DNA from: Nocardioides immobilis
GTDB lineage: Bacteria; Actinomycetota; Actinomycetes; Propionibacteriales; Nocardioidaceae
Length of the DNA: 56,311 bases
Reading direction: 5' to 3'
Assembly: GCF_003515065.1 (NCBI RefSeq)
Contig: NZ_QXGH01000044.1
Span: 1-56,311 of the forward strand
Shown: positions 7,702 through 13,772 of the stretch, one piece after another
Layout: every line of letters starts with the position of its first letter
Numbering within the stretch: position 1 is the stretch's first letter
Position numbers and translations under genes: made by a program
The notes under the pieces: model-generated
The model's database searches: none
Told to the model about the DNA's origin: nothing
What the model saw: only the letters and a program-made list of their open reading frames with translations

Positions 7702-8720
7702 GGCGCGGGCTTCTTCGCCGCGGCAGCCTTCTTGGCCTTGCGGTCGCCGGGGAGCTTCTCCAGCTCGGCGACCGTCGGCGCGCCGAACATCGGCAGGCCG
7801 GTCTGCTTGCGCAGGATGCCCCACACGACCGGGACCAGCACCAGCATCACGATGCCGACCAAGGCGACCACGACCGCCTCGAGGGTCTCGTGACCCTCGC
7901 CGAAGGGGTGCAGCCCGGCCTTGAAGAGGAGCGCGATGCCGGACATCGTCAGCACGACCACGATGCCGCGACGGATGTAGGACTGCGGCACCCGCGGCGC
8001 GATCCGGCTGCCGATGATCGTGCCGGGGACGGAGCCGATCACCAGCGGGATGAGCAGCGCCCAGTCGAGGCCGTGGATCATGATGTTGGCGATCGCGGCG
8101 CTGAGGACCAGTGGCACCGCCTGCACCAGGTCGGTGCCGACCAGCTTCACCGCGGACAGCCCGGGATAGAGCATCAGCAGCGCGATCATGATGACCGAGC
8201 CGGAGCCCACGCTGGTGATGCCGACCAGCAAGCCGCCGAGCATGCCGACGAGCAGGGTCGGGACCGGCCGGATCCGGGGGTTCTCGTCCGGGGTGGCGGC
8301 GCCGCTGCGCACCCGGCGCAGGTTGATGTAGAGCCGCAGGGCATAGGTGGACGCCGCGAACAGGAGCGCGATGCCGATGCAGAGCTTGAGAGTGCTCTCG
8401 AGCTGCTCGGGGTCGTCGGTGAGCCCGTCGACCAGGTAGGGGCCCACGAACGCCATCGGCACCGAGCCGGCGATCAGCCACGCTGCCAGGCGCAGGTTCG
8501 GCGATCCCTCCCTGGCGTGGGTCAGGGCACCACCGGTCTTGTAGATCGCGGCGGCCGTGAGGTCCGCCGTGACGATCGACGCGGTGTGCCCGACCCCGAG
8601 GAAGATCAGCGCCGGGGTCATCAGCGCGCCCCCGCCCATGCCGGTGAGTCCGACGACGACTCCGACGAAGAACCCGGCCGTCATGATGGACAGCGCGGTG
8701 AGGGTGAGCAGCTCGCTCAT
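7686..8720 (-). CDS. TauE/SafE family sulfite/sulfonate exporter-like permease
   Basis: This 344-residue integral membrane protein has about eight hydrophobic segments arranged as two related halves. Each half starts with a glycine-rich motif (VVGLTGMGGGALMTPAL near 22-38 and LVGITSVGSGSVIMIAL near 163-179), typical of the TauE/SafE family. Members have been proposed to move sulfite, sulfoacetate or other small sulfur anions. A lysine/alanine-rich cytoplasmic tail ends the protein. ATG 8720 overlaps the stop of the APS kinase fusion as ATGA, so the two are translationally coupled. That links this permease to sulfate activation more strongly than family membership alone. Substrate and direction are not known. 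Confidence 0.85.
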   Translation of the reverse strand: MSELLTLTALSIMTAGFFVGVVVGLTGMGGGALMTPALIFLGVGHTASIVTADLTAAAIYKTGGALTHAREGSPNLRLAAWLIAGSVPMAFVGPYLVDGLTDDPEQLESTLKLCIGIALLFAASTYALRLYINLRRVRSGAATPDENPRIRPVPTLLVGMLGGLLVGITSVGSGSVIMIALLMLYPGLSAVKLVGTDLVQAVPLVLSAAIANIMIHGLDWALLIPLVIGSVPGTIIGSRIAPRVPQSYIRRGIVVVLTMSGIALLFKAGLHPFGEGHETLEAVVVALVGIVMLVLVPVVWGILRKQTGLPMFGAPTVAELEKLPGDRKAKKAAAAKKPAPQSRP

Positions 8721-10582
8721 GGGTTGGTCCTTCCTGTACCCGCGAGGCGGGGCACGACGACGCGCAACAGCCCGTCGACCTGGTCGGCGGCCTGCTCGGC
8801 AGCGGCCCGCCCACGGTTGAAGGGGTCGCCGACCTCGTGCGCGGCGGTGCCCGTGGCGCGGCGGTGCCCGGCGTGCGCGATCAGCTCGCGCCCGACCAGC
8901 GTCTCGTCGATGCGCGCGACCGACTCGGCGAACTGACCGAGCGTGAAGACCTTCCGGAACGCGCTCGGAGCCTCCTCGAGCACGAAGTGCCGGTGGCTGG
9001 TCTCGGCGGTCAGCACCAGGTCGGCCGCCTCCACCAGCTCGCGGGTGAGCGGCCGGCTGCGGAACGACGCGAGGCGCTCGTCGCTGACGCCCCGGCTGAG
9101 GAGGACCCGGGCCATGGTGGAGTCGACGCCGCGGTCGACGAATCCGTGGGTGCCCGCGCTGGCGAACTGGACCGCGGTCGGGTCGTCGGTCAGGAAGGCG
9201 TCGGCACGCAGCTCCATGTACGGCGAGCGGCAGATGTTCGCCGTACAGACGAACAGGATGCTGAGGCTGCCGGCGGCCGCACGCGCGCCGTCGGCGACGT
9301 CGGCGGCCGGCGTCGGGATGCCGGGCAGGTCGACCGCCTGCTCCGGTGCGCGCCCGGCGCCCGGCGCCTCGTCGTCGACGAGGTCGAGGTAGCCCGCGCC
9401 GCGGAGTGCCACGAGGACGTCGTCGAGCGCGTCGTCGATGGTGCGGCCGGTGGTGTCGACCCGTACGTCGGCGTCCTGCGGCTCCTCGTAGGGCGAGGAG
9501 ATGCCGGTGAACCCGGGGATCTCGCCGCGACGGGCCTTGGCGTAGAGGCCCTTGCGGTCGCGGCGCTCGCACTCCTCCAACGGCGTCGCGACGTGGACGA
9601 GGAAGAACGCCCCGCCGGCGTCGGCGACGTACTGCCGCACCTGCTGGCGGGTCTCGTCGAACGGCGCGATCGGGCTGCAGACCGCGACGCCGCCGTGCCG
9701 CGAGATCTCGGCCGCCACCCAGCCGATCCGACGGATGTTGGTCTCGCGGTCCGCCTTGGAGAAGGTGAGGCCGGCGGACAGGTTCCGCCGTACGACGTCG
9801 CCGTCGAGGCTGGTCAGGGAGCGACCGCCGTGCTCGAGGAGGCGGTCCATCAGTGCCTGGGCGAGGGTCGACTTGCCGCTGCCGGACAGGCCGGTGAAGA
9901 AGATGACCAGGCCCTGCTCGTCCCGCGGCGGCCGGTCGGCGCGGACGATCTCGGCCACCTCGGCCGTGGGAGCGCCGCCGGGGGCGAGGTCGATGACGGG
10001 GTTGGTGCCGGCGTAGTTGGCGACCACCTGGGCCCGCAGGGCCTCGCCGTGGGCGGCCAGGGGTACGGCGACGACGTCGATCGCGCCTCCCTCGGCCGCG
10101 ACCAGGTCCGCGACCCGCAGCGTCGCGCGCAGCAGCCCGACCGCGGACAGGGCCGGCGTGCCGTGGCCGACGAGCGCCAGCACGGCGACGTCACCGAGCT
10201 CGCGCAGCTGCGCGACCTGCTCGTCGGTCATCGCGTCGGTCACGGTGACGAACGAGCGTCCGGCGTACCGTTCCCGGACGTCGGACGGCCGCAGGTAGAG
10301 ACGGCGGAACGGGCCGTACTGGGCGTGCGTCAGCGGGGTGACCGACCAGCCGGCGCCGCCGCCACCACTGACGGTGGCCAGGGGCAGGCCCTCGGGGTCG
10401 ACCAGCTCGACCGCGCCGCCGGCCGCGACCTCGTCGGCGAGGGCGTCGGGCAGGGCGAGGATGACCGGGCTCCCCGGCTCGTTGAAGCCGAGGACGGGCG
10501 CCATCGCGCCGGCCGACAGCAGCTCGAGGTCGTCCAGCTCGCGCGGCGACGGGCAGTGCTGAGGCAGGGGCGGGTTGGACAC
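8717..10582 (-). CDS. Fusion: ATP-sulfurylase-like region, APS kinase (CysC) and LMW protein tyrosine phosphatase
   Basis: One uninterrupted 621-residue frame encodes three regions. Residues 1-215 look like the PUA-like and catalytic parts of a homomeric ATP sulfurylase (LDDLELLSAGAMAPVLGF, then LTHAQYGPFRRLYL), but the QxRNP...HxxH catalytic motifs are absent. Residues 222-400 are a full APS kinase: P-loop GLSGSGKS at 231-238, DGDVVRRNL at 260-268, GLYAKARRGEIPGFTGI near 345-360. After a linker, residues 440-621 form a low-molecular-weight phosphatase with the CX5R loop CTANICR (446-452) and a late DPF aspartate. It should make PAPS from APS; the phosphatase substrate is unknown. GTG 10582 is preferred; ATG 10621 is possible. 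It is followed by the coupled TauE/SafE gene. Confidence 0.85.
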   Translation of the reverse strand: MSNPPLPQHCPSPRELDDLELLSAGAMAPVLGFNEPGSPVILALPDALADEVAAGGAVELVDPEGLPLATVSGGGGAGWSVTPLTHAQYGPFRRLYLRPSDVRERYAGRSFVTVTDAMTDEQVAQLRELGDVAVLALVGHGTPALSAVGLLRATLRVADLVAAEGGAIDVVAVPLAAHGEALRAQVVANYAGTNPVIDLAPGGAPTAEVAEIVRADRPPRDEQGLVIFFTGLSGSGKSTLAQALMDRLLEHGGRSLTSLDGDVVRRNLSAGLTFSKADRETNIRRIGWVAAEISRHGGVAVCSPIAPFDETRQQVRQYVADAGGAFFLVHVATPLEECERRDRKGLYAKARRGEIPGFTGISSPYEEPQDADVRVDTTGRTIDDALDDVLVALRGAGYLDLVDDEAPGAGRAPEQAVDLPGIPTPAADVADGARAAAGSLSILFVCTANICRSPYMELRADAFLTDDPTAVQFASAGTHGFVDRGVDSTMARVLLSRGVSDERLASFRSRPLTRELVEAADLVLTAETSHRHFVLEEAPSAFRKVFTLGQFAESVARIDETLVGRELIAHAGHRRATGTAAHEVGDPFNRGRAAAEQAADQVDGLLRVVVPRLAGTGRTNP

Positions 10583-10643
10583 CCTGCGTATCTTGCCAAA
10601 CCAAAGCAAGACAGTAGGCATTACCTCACGCGCTTGCCCAGCT

Positions 10644-10657
10644 GTGAACCAGTTCAC
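10644..10657. promoter_or_regulatory. Palindrome GTGAAC-CA-GTTCAC, likely operator
   Basis: A perfect 6-bp inverted repeat with a 2-bp spacer lies 62 bp upstream of the fusion gene and 38 bp upstream of the divergent HTH gene. The half-site resembles GTTCAC elements of PHO boxes, but these are inverted and not direct. The likely ligand is a dimeric regulator; identity unknown. Confidence 0.45.
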
Positions 10658-10673
10658 GCTGTCTCAGCTTGCA

Positions 10674-10695
10674 AGTGCTAACTATTGCTAGCACT
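10674..10695. promoter_or_regulatory. Inverted repeat AGTGCTA-N8-TAGCACT at the HTH gene start
   Basis: Perfect 7-bp arms (10674-10680 and 10689-10695) end one base before ATG 10696, so a bound repressor would cover the promoter. Autoregulation by the adjacent HTH protein is the simplest reading. A TTGCAA -35-like hexamer at 10669-10674 abuts it. Confidence 0.5.
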
Positions 10696-11139
10696 ATGGG
10701 ACCCATGGTGAAGGCAAGGGTGACCGAGACGGTCGGCGCACTGGGTGACTACCTCAAGGAGCAGCGCACGCAATCGCGCCTCTCCCTGCGGCAGCTCGCC
10801 GAGCAGGCCGGTGTCTCCAACCCGTACCTGAGCCAGATCGAGCGTGGGCTCCGCAAGCCATCGGCAGAGGTGCTGCAGCAGATTGCCAAGGCGCTGCGCA
10901 TCTCGGCGGAGCAGCTCTACATCCGGGCAGGCATTCTCAACCCGGATGACGGCGTGGGTGGGTCGGTCGAGCTCGCCGTACTCGGCGATACCGGCCTCAC
11001 CGAGCGGCAGAAGCAGTCGCTCCTCGATGTCTATTCGTCGTTCCTGGCGCTCAACGAGGCCGACGTTGTGCCTGAACCCACAGCACCCGTCGACAGCGAT
11101 GTGCACAGTGAGGCCGACGAGACGACCGCCACCTCCTGA
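10696..11139 (+). CDS. XRE-family HTH transcriptional regulator (Rv0474-like)
   Basis: The 147-residue protein has a single N-terminal XRE helix-turn-helix at about 27-60 (SRLSLRQLAEQAGVSNPYLSQIERG followed by KPSAEVLQQIAKALRIS) and a short helical tail rich in acidic residues. It lies directly upstream of an HBHA-like gene and a DUF2516 gene, the same order I recall for Rv0474-Rv0475-Rv0476 in Mycobacterium tuberculosis, so it probably controls these genes. Start choice is uncertain: ATG 10696 and ATG 10705 both fit and neither has a ribosome binding site. A palindrome ends just before 10696. Confidence 0.88.
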   Translation: MGPMVKARVTETVGALGDYLKEQRTQSRLSLRQLAEQAGVSNPYLSQIERGLRKPSAEVLQQIAKALRISAEQLYIRAGILNPDDGVGGSVELAVLGDTGLTERQKQSLLDVYSSFLALNEADVVPEPTAPVDSDVHSEADETTATS

Positions 11140-11184
11140 AATCAAGCACCACTCCCCCAACACAGAAGAAGGGTGTTATTCACC

Positions 11185-11751
11185 ATGCCGAAGTTTGAGC
11201 TTCCGAAGTTCGAGGTCCCCAAGGTGGACCTGAAGTCGATCGACCTCCCCGAGGTCCCCGAGGTTGCCGCCAAGCCGCTGTACGCCGGTGTCGGCGCGAC
11301 CGACCTGGCCGTCGAGAAGGTCAAGGGCTACGTCACCGAGGTCCAGACCAAGGTCAACGCCCGCGTTGCTGACGTGCAGAAGTCCGTCAAGGAGTTCGAG
11401 GTCCCGCAGCCGAAGAGCCTGCAGGACAAGGCTGTCGCGCAGTTCAACGACATCCGCGCGAAGTTCGAGGCCAAGCTCTCCGAGCTCCAGGCCGACGCCA
11501 AGGCGCTGCCGACCAAGGTCCAGACGACCGTCAAGAGCCGGTACGACGAGAACGTGTCGACCGTGACCGGCACCTACGCCGACCTCGCCAAGCGCGGCGA
11601 GTCCGTCGTCATCAAGCTCCGCAAGGGTGACGCGGTGAAGGCCCCGGCCTCGGTGCCCGGCTCCGTGGCGAAGAACGCCCCGGCCAAGAAGGCCCCCGCC
11701 AAGAAGGCGCCGGCCAAGAAGGCTCCGGCCAAGAAGACCGCTGCCAAGTGA
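11185..11751 (+). CDS. Heparin-binding hemagglutinin (HBHA)-like protein
   Basis: The predicted protein has 188 residues. A proline/lysine-rich N-terminus (KFELPKFEVPKVDL) is followed by a long helical, coiled-coil-like middle (about 40-140). The C-terminal tail has four tandem APAKK units at 165-184. This matches mycobacterial HBHA, whose lysine-rich tail binds heparan sulfate and DNA and whose coiled coil mediates oligomerisation. There is no signal peptide or membrane helix, also true of HBHA. ATG 11185 is preferred over an earlier GTG-frame start because it gives the family N-terminus and follows GAAGGG. A strong terminator follows. In a presumably non-pathogenic host the role is more likely structural or lipid-related than adhesion. 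Confidence 0.75.
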   Translation: MPKFELPKFEVPKVDLKSIDLPEVPEVAAKPLYAGVGATDLAVEKVKGYVTEVQTKVNARVADVQKSVKEFEVPQPKSLQDKAVAQFNDIRAKFEAKLSELQADAKALPTKVQTTVKSRYDENVSTVTGTYADLAKRGESVVIKLRKGDAVKAPASVPGSVAKNAPAKKAPAKKAPAKKAPAKKTAAK

Positions 11752-11772
11752 TCTAGCAGCTCAGCTGCCGGT

Positions 11773-11802
11773 GAGGCCCCGAGGGTGATCCCTCGGGGCC
11801 TC
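11773..11802 (+). terminator. Hairpin terminator after the HBHA-like gene
   Basis: A perfect 13-bp stem (GAGGCCCCGAGGG and its complement) with a TGAT loop starts 22 bp after the stop codon. The following bases are only weakly T-rich. Confidence 0.8.
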
Positions 11803-11819
11803 GCTCCATTTCTGGCCGT

Positions 11820-11834
11820 TAGGATCGGGGCATC
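11820..11834 (+). promoter_or_regulatory. -10 box (TAGGAT) before the DUF2516 gene
   Basis: TAGGAT at 11820-11825 lies 9 nt before ATG 11835 and just after the terminator, so the membrane protein probably has its own promoter. Confidence 0.4.
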
Positions 11835-12116
11835 ATGGATGTGTTTGTGTTCGAGGGCTACGTGTCGCTGGCCGTGTTCTTCGTGCTGCTCGTGATCAAG
11901 ATATTCGCGTTCGTCAACGCGTTGCTCTACTCGGCGGAGTCCTACCTGGCCGCCGACAAGCTCAACAAGCCGACGTGGTGCATCCTGCTCGGCGTCGCGG
12001 TGGTCCTCCAGCTGCTGCCGCTGCCGCTCACGATCGTGAACCTGGCGATGACGATCGCCGCGCTCGTCTACCTCGCCGATGTGCGGCCCGCCCTTGCGGG
12101 TCTGCGCCGTCGCTGA
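11835..12116 (+). CDS. DUF2516 family small membrane protein
   Basis: This 93-residue protein has two or three hydrophobic segments (about 8-32, 48-66 and 66-82) and a basic C-terminus (GLRRR). It matches the actinobacterial DUF2516 family, found beside HBHA genes in mycobacteria (Rv0476 position). Its biochemical role is not known. The conserved neighbourhood suggests envelope-associated work with the HBHA-like protein, although the terminator and its own -10 box make separate transcription likely. Confidence 0.8.
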   Translation: MDVFVFEGYVSLAVFFVLLVIKIFAFVNALLYSAESYLAADKLNKPTWCILLGVAVVLQLLPLPLTIVNLAMTIAALVYLADVRPALAGLRRR

Positions 12117-12135
12117 CGAGCTCACCGATTTCGTA

Positions 12136-12145
12136 AACATATGTT
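12136..12145. promoter_or_regulatory. Short palindrome AACATATGTT upstream of the cupin gene
   Basis: A perfect 10-bp AT-rich palindrome stands out in very GC-rich DNA about 90 bp upstream of the small upstream ORF. It could be part of an operator or promoter; support is the sequence alone. Confidence 0.25.
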
Positions 12146-12195
12146 CTCTCGTTCCGTACCCTCGGTATCCCCGCCGTCGTTACGGTAGGGATTGC

Positions 12196-12215
12196 CGGCG
12201 CCTGTGGGGGCGCCG
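12196..12215 (+). other. Hairpin CGGCGCC-N6-GGCGCCG in the cupin gene leader
   Basis: Seven-base perfect arms with the loop TGTGGG lie 9 nt before the upstream ORF and downstream of a TACGGT/TAGGGA -10-like stretch at 12181-12191. It would form in the leader RNA. I see no match to a known riboswitch. Confidence 0.35.
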
Positions 12216-12224
12216 TGGGCAGAC

Positions 12225-12254
12225 ATGACGACGGCGTGGGAGTGGGACCTGTGA
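12225..12254 (+). CDS. Nine-codon upstream ORF (MTTAWEWDL) coupled to the cupin start
   Basis: ATG 12225 opens nine codons and ends in TGA at 12252-12254, which overlaps the GTG start of the cupin gene as GTGA. Two of the nine residues are tryptophan. The exact overlap and the same layout before gpgS suggest translational coupling. Expression is not proven. Confidence 0.4.
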   Translation: MTTAWEWDL

Positions 12255-12607
12255 TCGGTGACAGCGCAATTCGGCCCTGGGGCTCGTGGCAGGTGCTGGA
12301 CGAGGGCGACGGCTTCAAGGTGAAGCGGATCGTCGTCGAACCCGGCTCCCGGCTCTCGTACCAGACCCACGAGCACCGCGCCGAGCACTGGACCGTGGTC
12401 TCCGGCACCGCCACCTGCGTGATCGACGGAGCCGTCCGGGTGCTGAACGTCGCCGACTCCGTCAACGTCGCGATCGGCGAGCCGCACCGGATCACCAACG
12501 AGCACGACGAGAAGCTGGTCATCATCGAGGTCCAGCACGGCTCCTACACCGGCGAGGACGACATCTGCCGGCTCGAGGACGACTACGGGCGGGTCGAGGT
12601 CAACTGA
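12251..12607 (+). CDS. Cupin, mannose-6-phosphate isomerase type II-like
   Basis: The 118-residue single-domain cupin matches the C-terminal isomerase domain of bifunctional ManC/PMI proteins: RPWGSWQVLDEG at the start, then FKVKRIVVEPGSRLSYQTHEHRAEHWTVVSGTA with the metal-binding histidines, and EPHRITN late. It probably interconverts mannose-6-phosphate and fructose-6-phosphate or acts on a related sugar; a sugar-binding role without catalysis is possible. An earlier frame opening at 12215 exists, but GTG 12251, coupled to the short upstream ORF, gives the usual domain start. The next gene is galE, which has its own -10 box. Confidence 0.8.
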   Translation: MIGDSAIRPWGSWQVLDEGDGFKVKRIVVEPGSRLSYQTHEHRAEHWTVVSGTATCVIDGAVRVLNVADSVNVAIGEPHRITNEHDEKLVIIEVQHGSYTGEDDICRLEDDYGRVEVN

Positions 12608-12691
12608 CCTCCCTGCTCCGCTGACTCACTGCCCGCGGGCCGCCTCGCTCGCTGCCTGGGCCTCCTCCTCGGCCCGGTTGGCGGGAGGCCC

Positions 12692-12705
12692 TAGAGTCAG
12701 GCGCC
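12692..12705 (+). promoter_or_regulatory. -10 box (TAGAGT) before galE
   Basis: TAGAGT at 12692-12697 is 8 nt upstream of ATG 12706 with no purine-rich ribosome binding site between them. Confidence 0.5.
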
Positions 12706-13710
12706 ATGAAGGTTCTCGTCACCGGCGGCGCCGGTTACCTCGGCTCGATCACCTCGAAGGCACTGGAGCAGGCCGGCCACACGCCCGTCCTCCTCGATTC
12801 GCTGCTGGTCGGGCCGCGGCAGTTCACCGAGGGCCGGACCTTCTACGAGGGCGACATCGCCGACCGCGCGCTGGTCCGCCGGGTCGTCGACGAGAACCCC
12901 GAGATCGAGGCCACGATCCACATGGCCGCGCGGATCGTCGTACCCGAGTCCGTCGAGCTGCCCTACGAGTACTACCGCGACAACGTCGCCAAGTCGCTGG
13001 AGCTCTTCGACGAGCTCGAGAAGCTCGGCAAGCCGCGGATCCTGTTCTCCTCGACGGCGTCGCTCTACGCGCTGCAGCCGGCCTTCGAGGTCCGGGAGAC
13101 CGACGAGGTCGCGCCGACCTCGCCGTACGCCCGGACGAAGCGGATGATGGAGCAGGTCCTCGAGGACATCGCCAAGGCCACCACGCTGCGGGCGATCATC
13201 CTGCGCTACTTCAACCCGATCGGCACCGACCCGGACCTCGAGACCGGCTACCACGTCAAGGACGCGACGCACGTGGTGCCGCTGCTCGCGCAGACCGCGC
13301 TGGGCTACCGCGAGTCGTTCACGATCACAGGCACCGACCTGCCGACGCGCGACGGCACCGGCATCCGCGACTACATCCACGCGTGGGACCTGGCGAAGGC
13401 GCACGTGCGCGGGGTGGAGAGGTTCGACGAGGTCATCGAGGCCGAGGGCGCGCCGTACTCCTACATCAACATCGGCGGTGGCGACGGGGTCACCGTCAAG
13501 GAGCTGATCGCCGCTGTCGAGCGGGTCGTCGGCAAGCCGGTGCCGACCACCGAGGCGCCGCCGCGGCCGGGCGACGGGGTGGGTGCGTTCGCCAACGCGG
13601 ACAAGGCGGCCGCGCTGCTGGACTGGCGCACCGAGGCGACGCTGGACGAGGCGATCGCCTCTGCGCTGGCCTGGGGCGAGAAGCGGAAATCGGTCCTCGG
13701 CTACGAGTGA
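12706..13710 (+). CDS. galE: UDP-glucose 4-epimerase
   Basis: GalE interconverts UDP-glucose and UDP-galactose. The 334-residue extended SDR has the NAD-binding GGAGYLGS at 7-14, the catalytic pair Tyr141/Lys145 in SPYARTKRMME, and LRYFNPIGTDP near 167-177, which is typical of GalE. The length is normal (E. coli 338). It is transcribed alone toward the sugar transferase gene. The two genes are separated by a repeat-rich stretch that may end both transcripts. With Ugd and the sugar transferase it fits surface polysaccharide precursor supply. Confidence 0.92.
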   Translation: MKVLVTGGAGYLGSITSKALEQAGHTPVLLDSLLVGPRQFTEGRTFYEGDIADRALVRRVVDENPEIEATIHMAARIVVPESVELPYEYYRDNVAKSLELFDELEKLGKPRILFSSTASLYALQPAFEVRETDEVAPTSPYARTKRMMEQVLEDIAKATTLRAIILRYFNPIGTDPDLETGYHVKDATHVVPLLAQTALGYRESFTITGTDLPTRDGTGIRDYIHAWDLAKAHVRGVERFDEVIEAEGAPYSYINIGGGDGVTVKELIAAVERVVGKPVPTTEAPPRPGDGVGAFANADKAAALLDWRTEATLDEAIASALAWGEKRKSVLGYE

Positions 13711-13714
13711 CCCG

Positions 13715-13768
13715 CGAAGTGTCGATCTTGGTCCCGCGACACTTCGGAGGGCCAACCGTGACACTTCG
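13715..13768. repeat. CGAAGTGTC inverted repeats between convergent genes
   Basis: CGAAGTGTCG (13715-13724) is followed after 12 bp by its complement (13737-13746), and a third inverted unit TGACACTTCG lies at 13759-13768. The same units with the GTTGGTC/GACCAAC spacer recur at 41295-41421, also between convergent genes. They probably act as a bidirectional terminator or belong to a genome-wide repeat family. Confidence 0.65.
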
Positions 13769-13772
13769 GCGG

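Noticed and set aside
6475..8814. A 779-codon minus-strand frame spanning ugd and TauE/SafE
   Set aside because: It is antisense to ugd and out of frame with TauE/SafE; both real genes have strong motifs.
10674..10695. CIRCE heat-shock operator for HrcA
   Set aside because: The half-sites resemble CIRCE arms but are in reversed order with the wrong spacing, and no chaperone gene follows.
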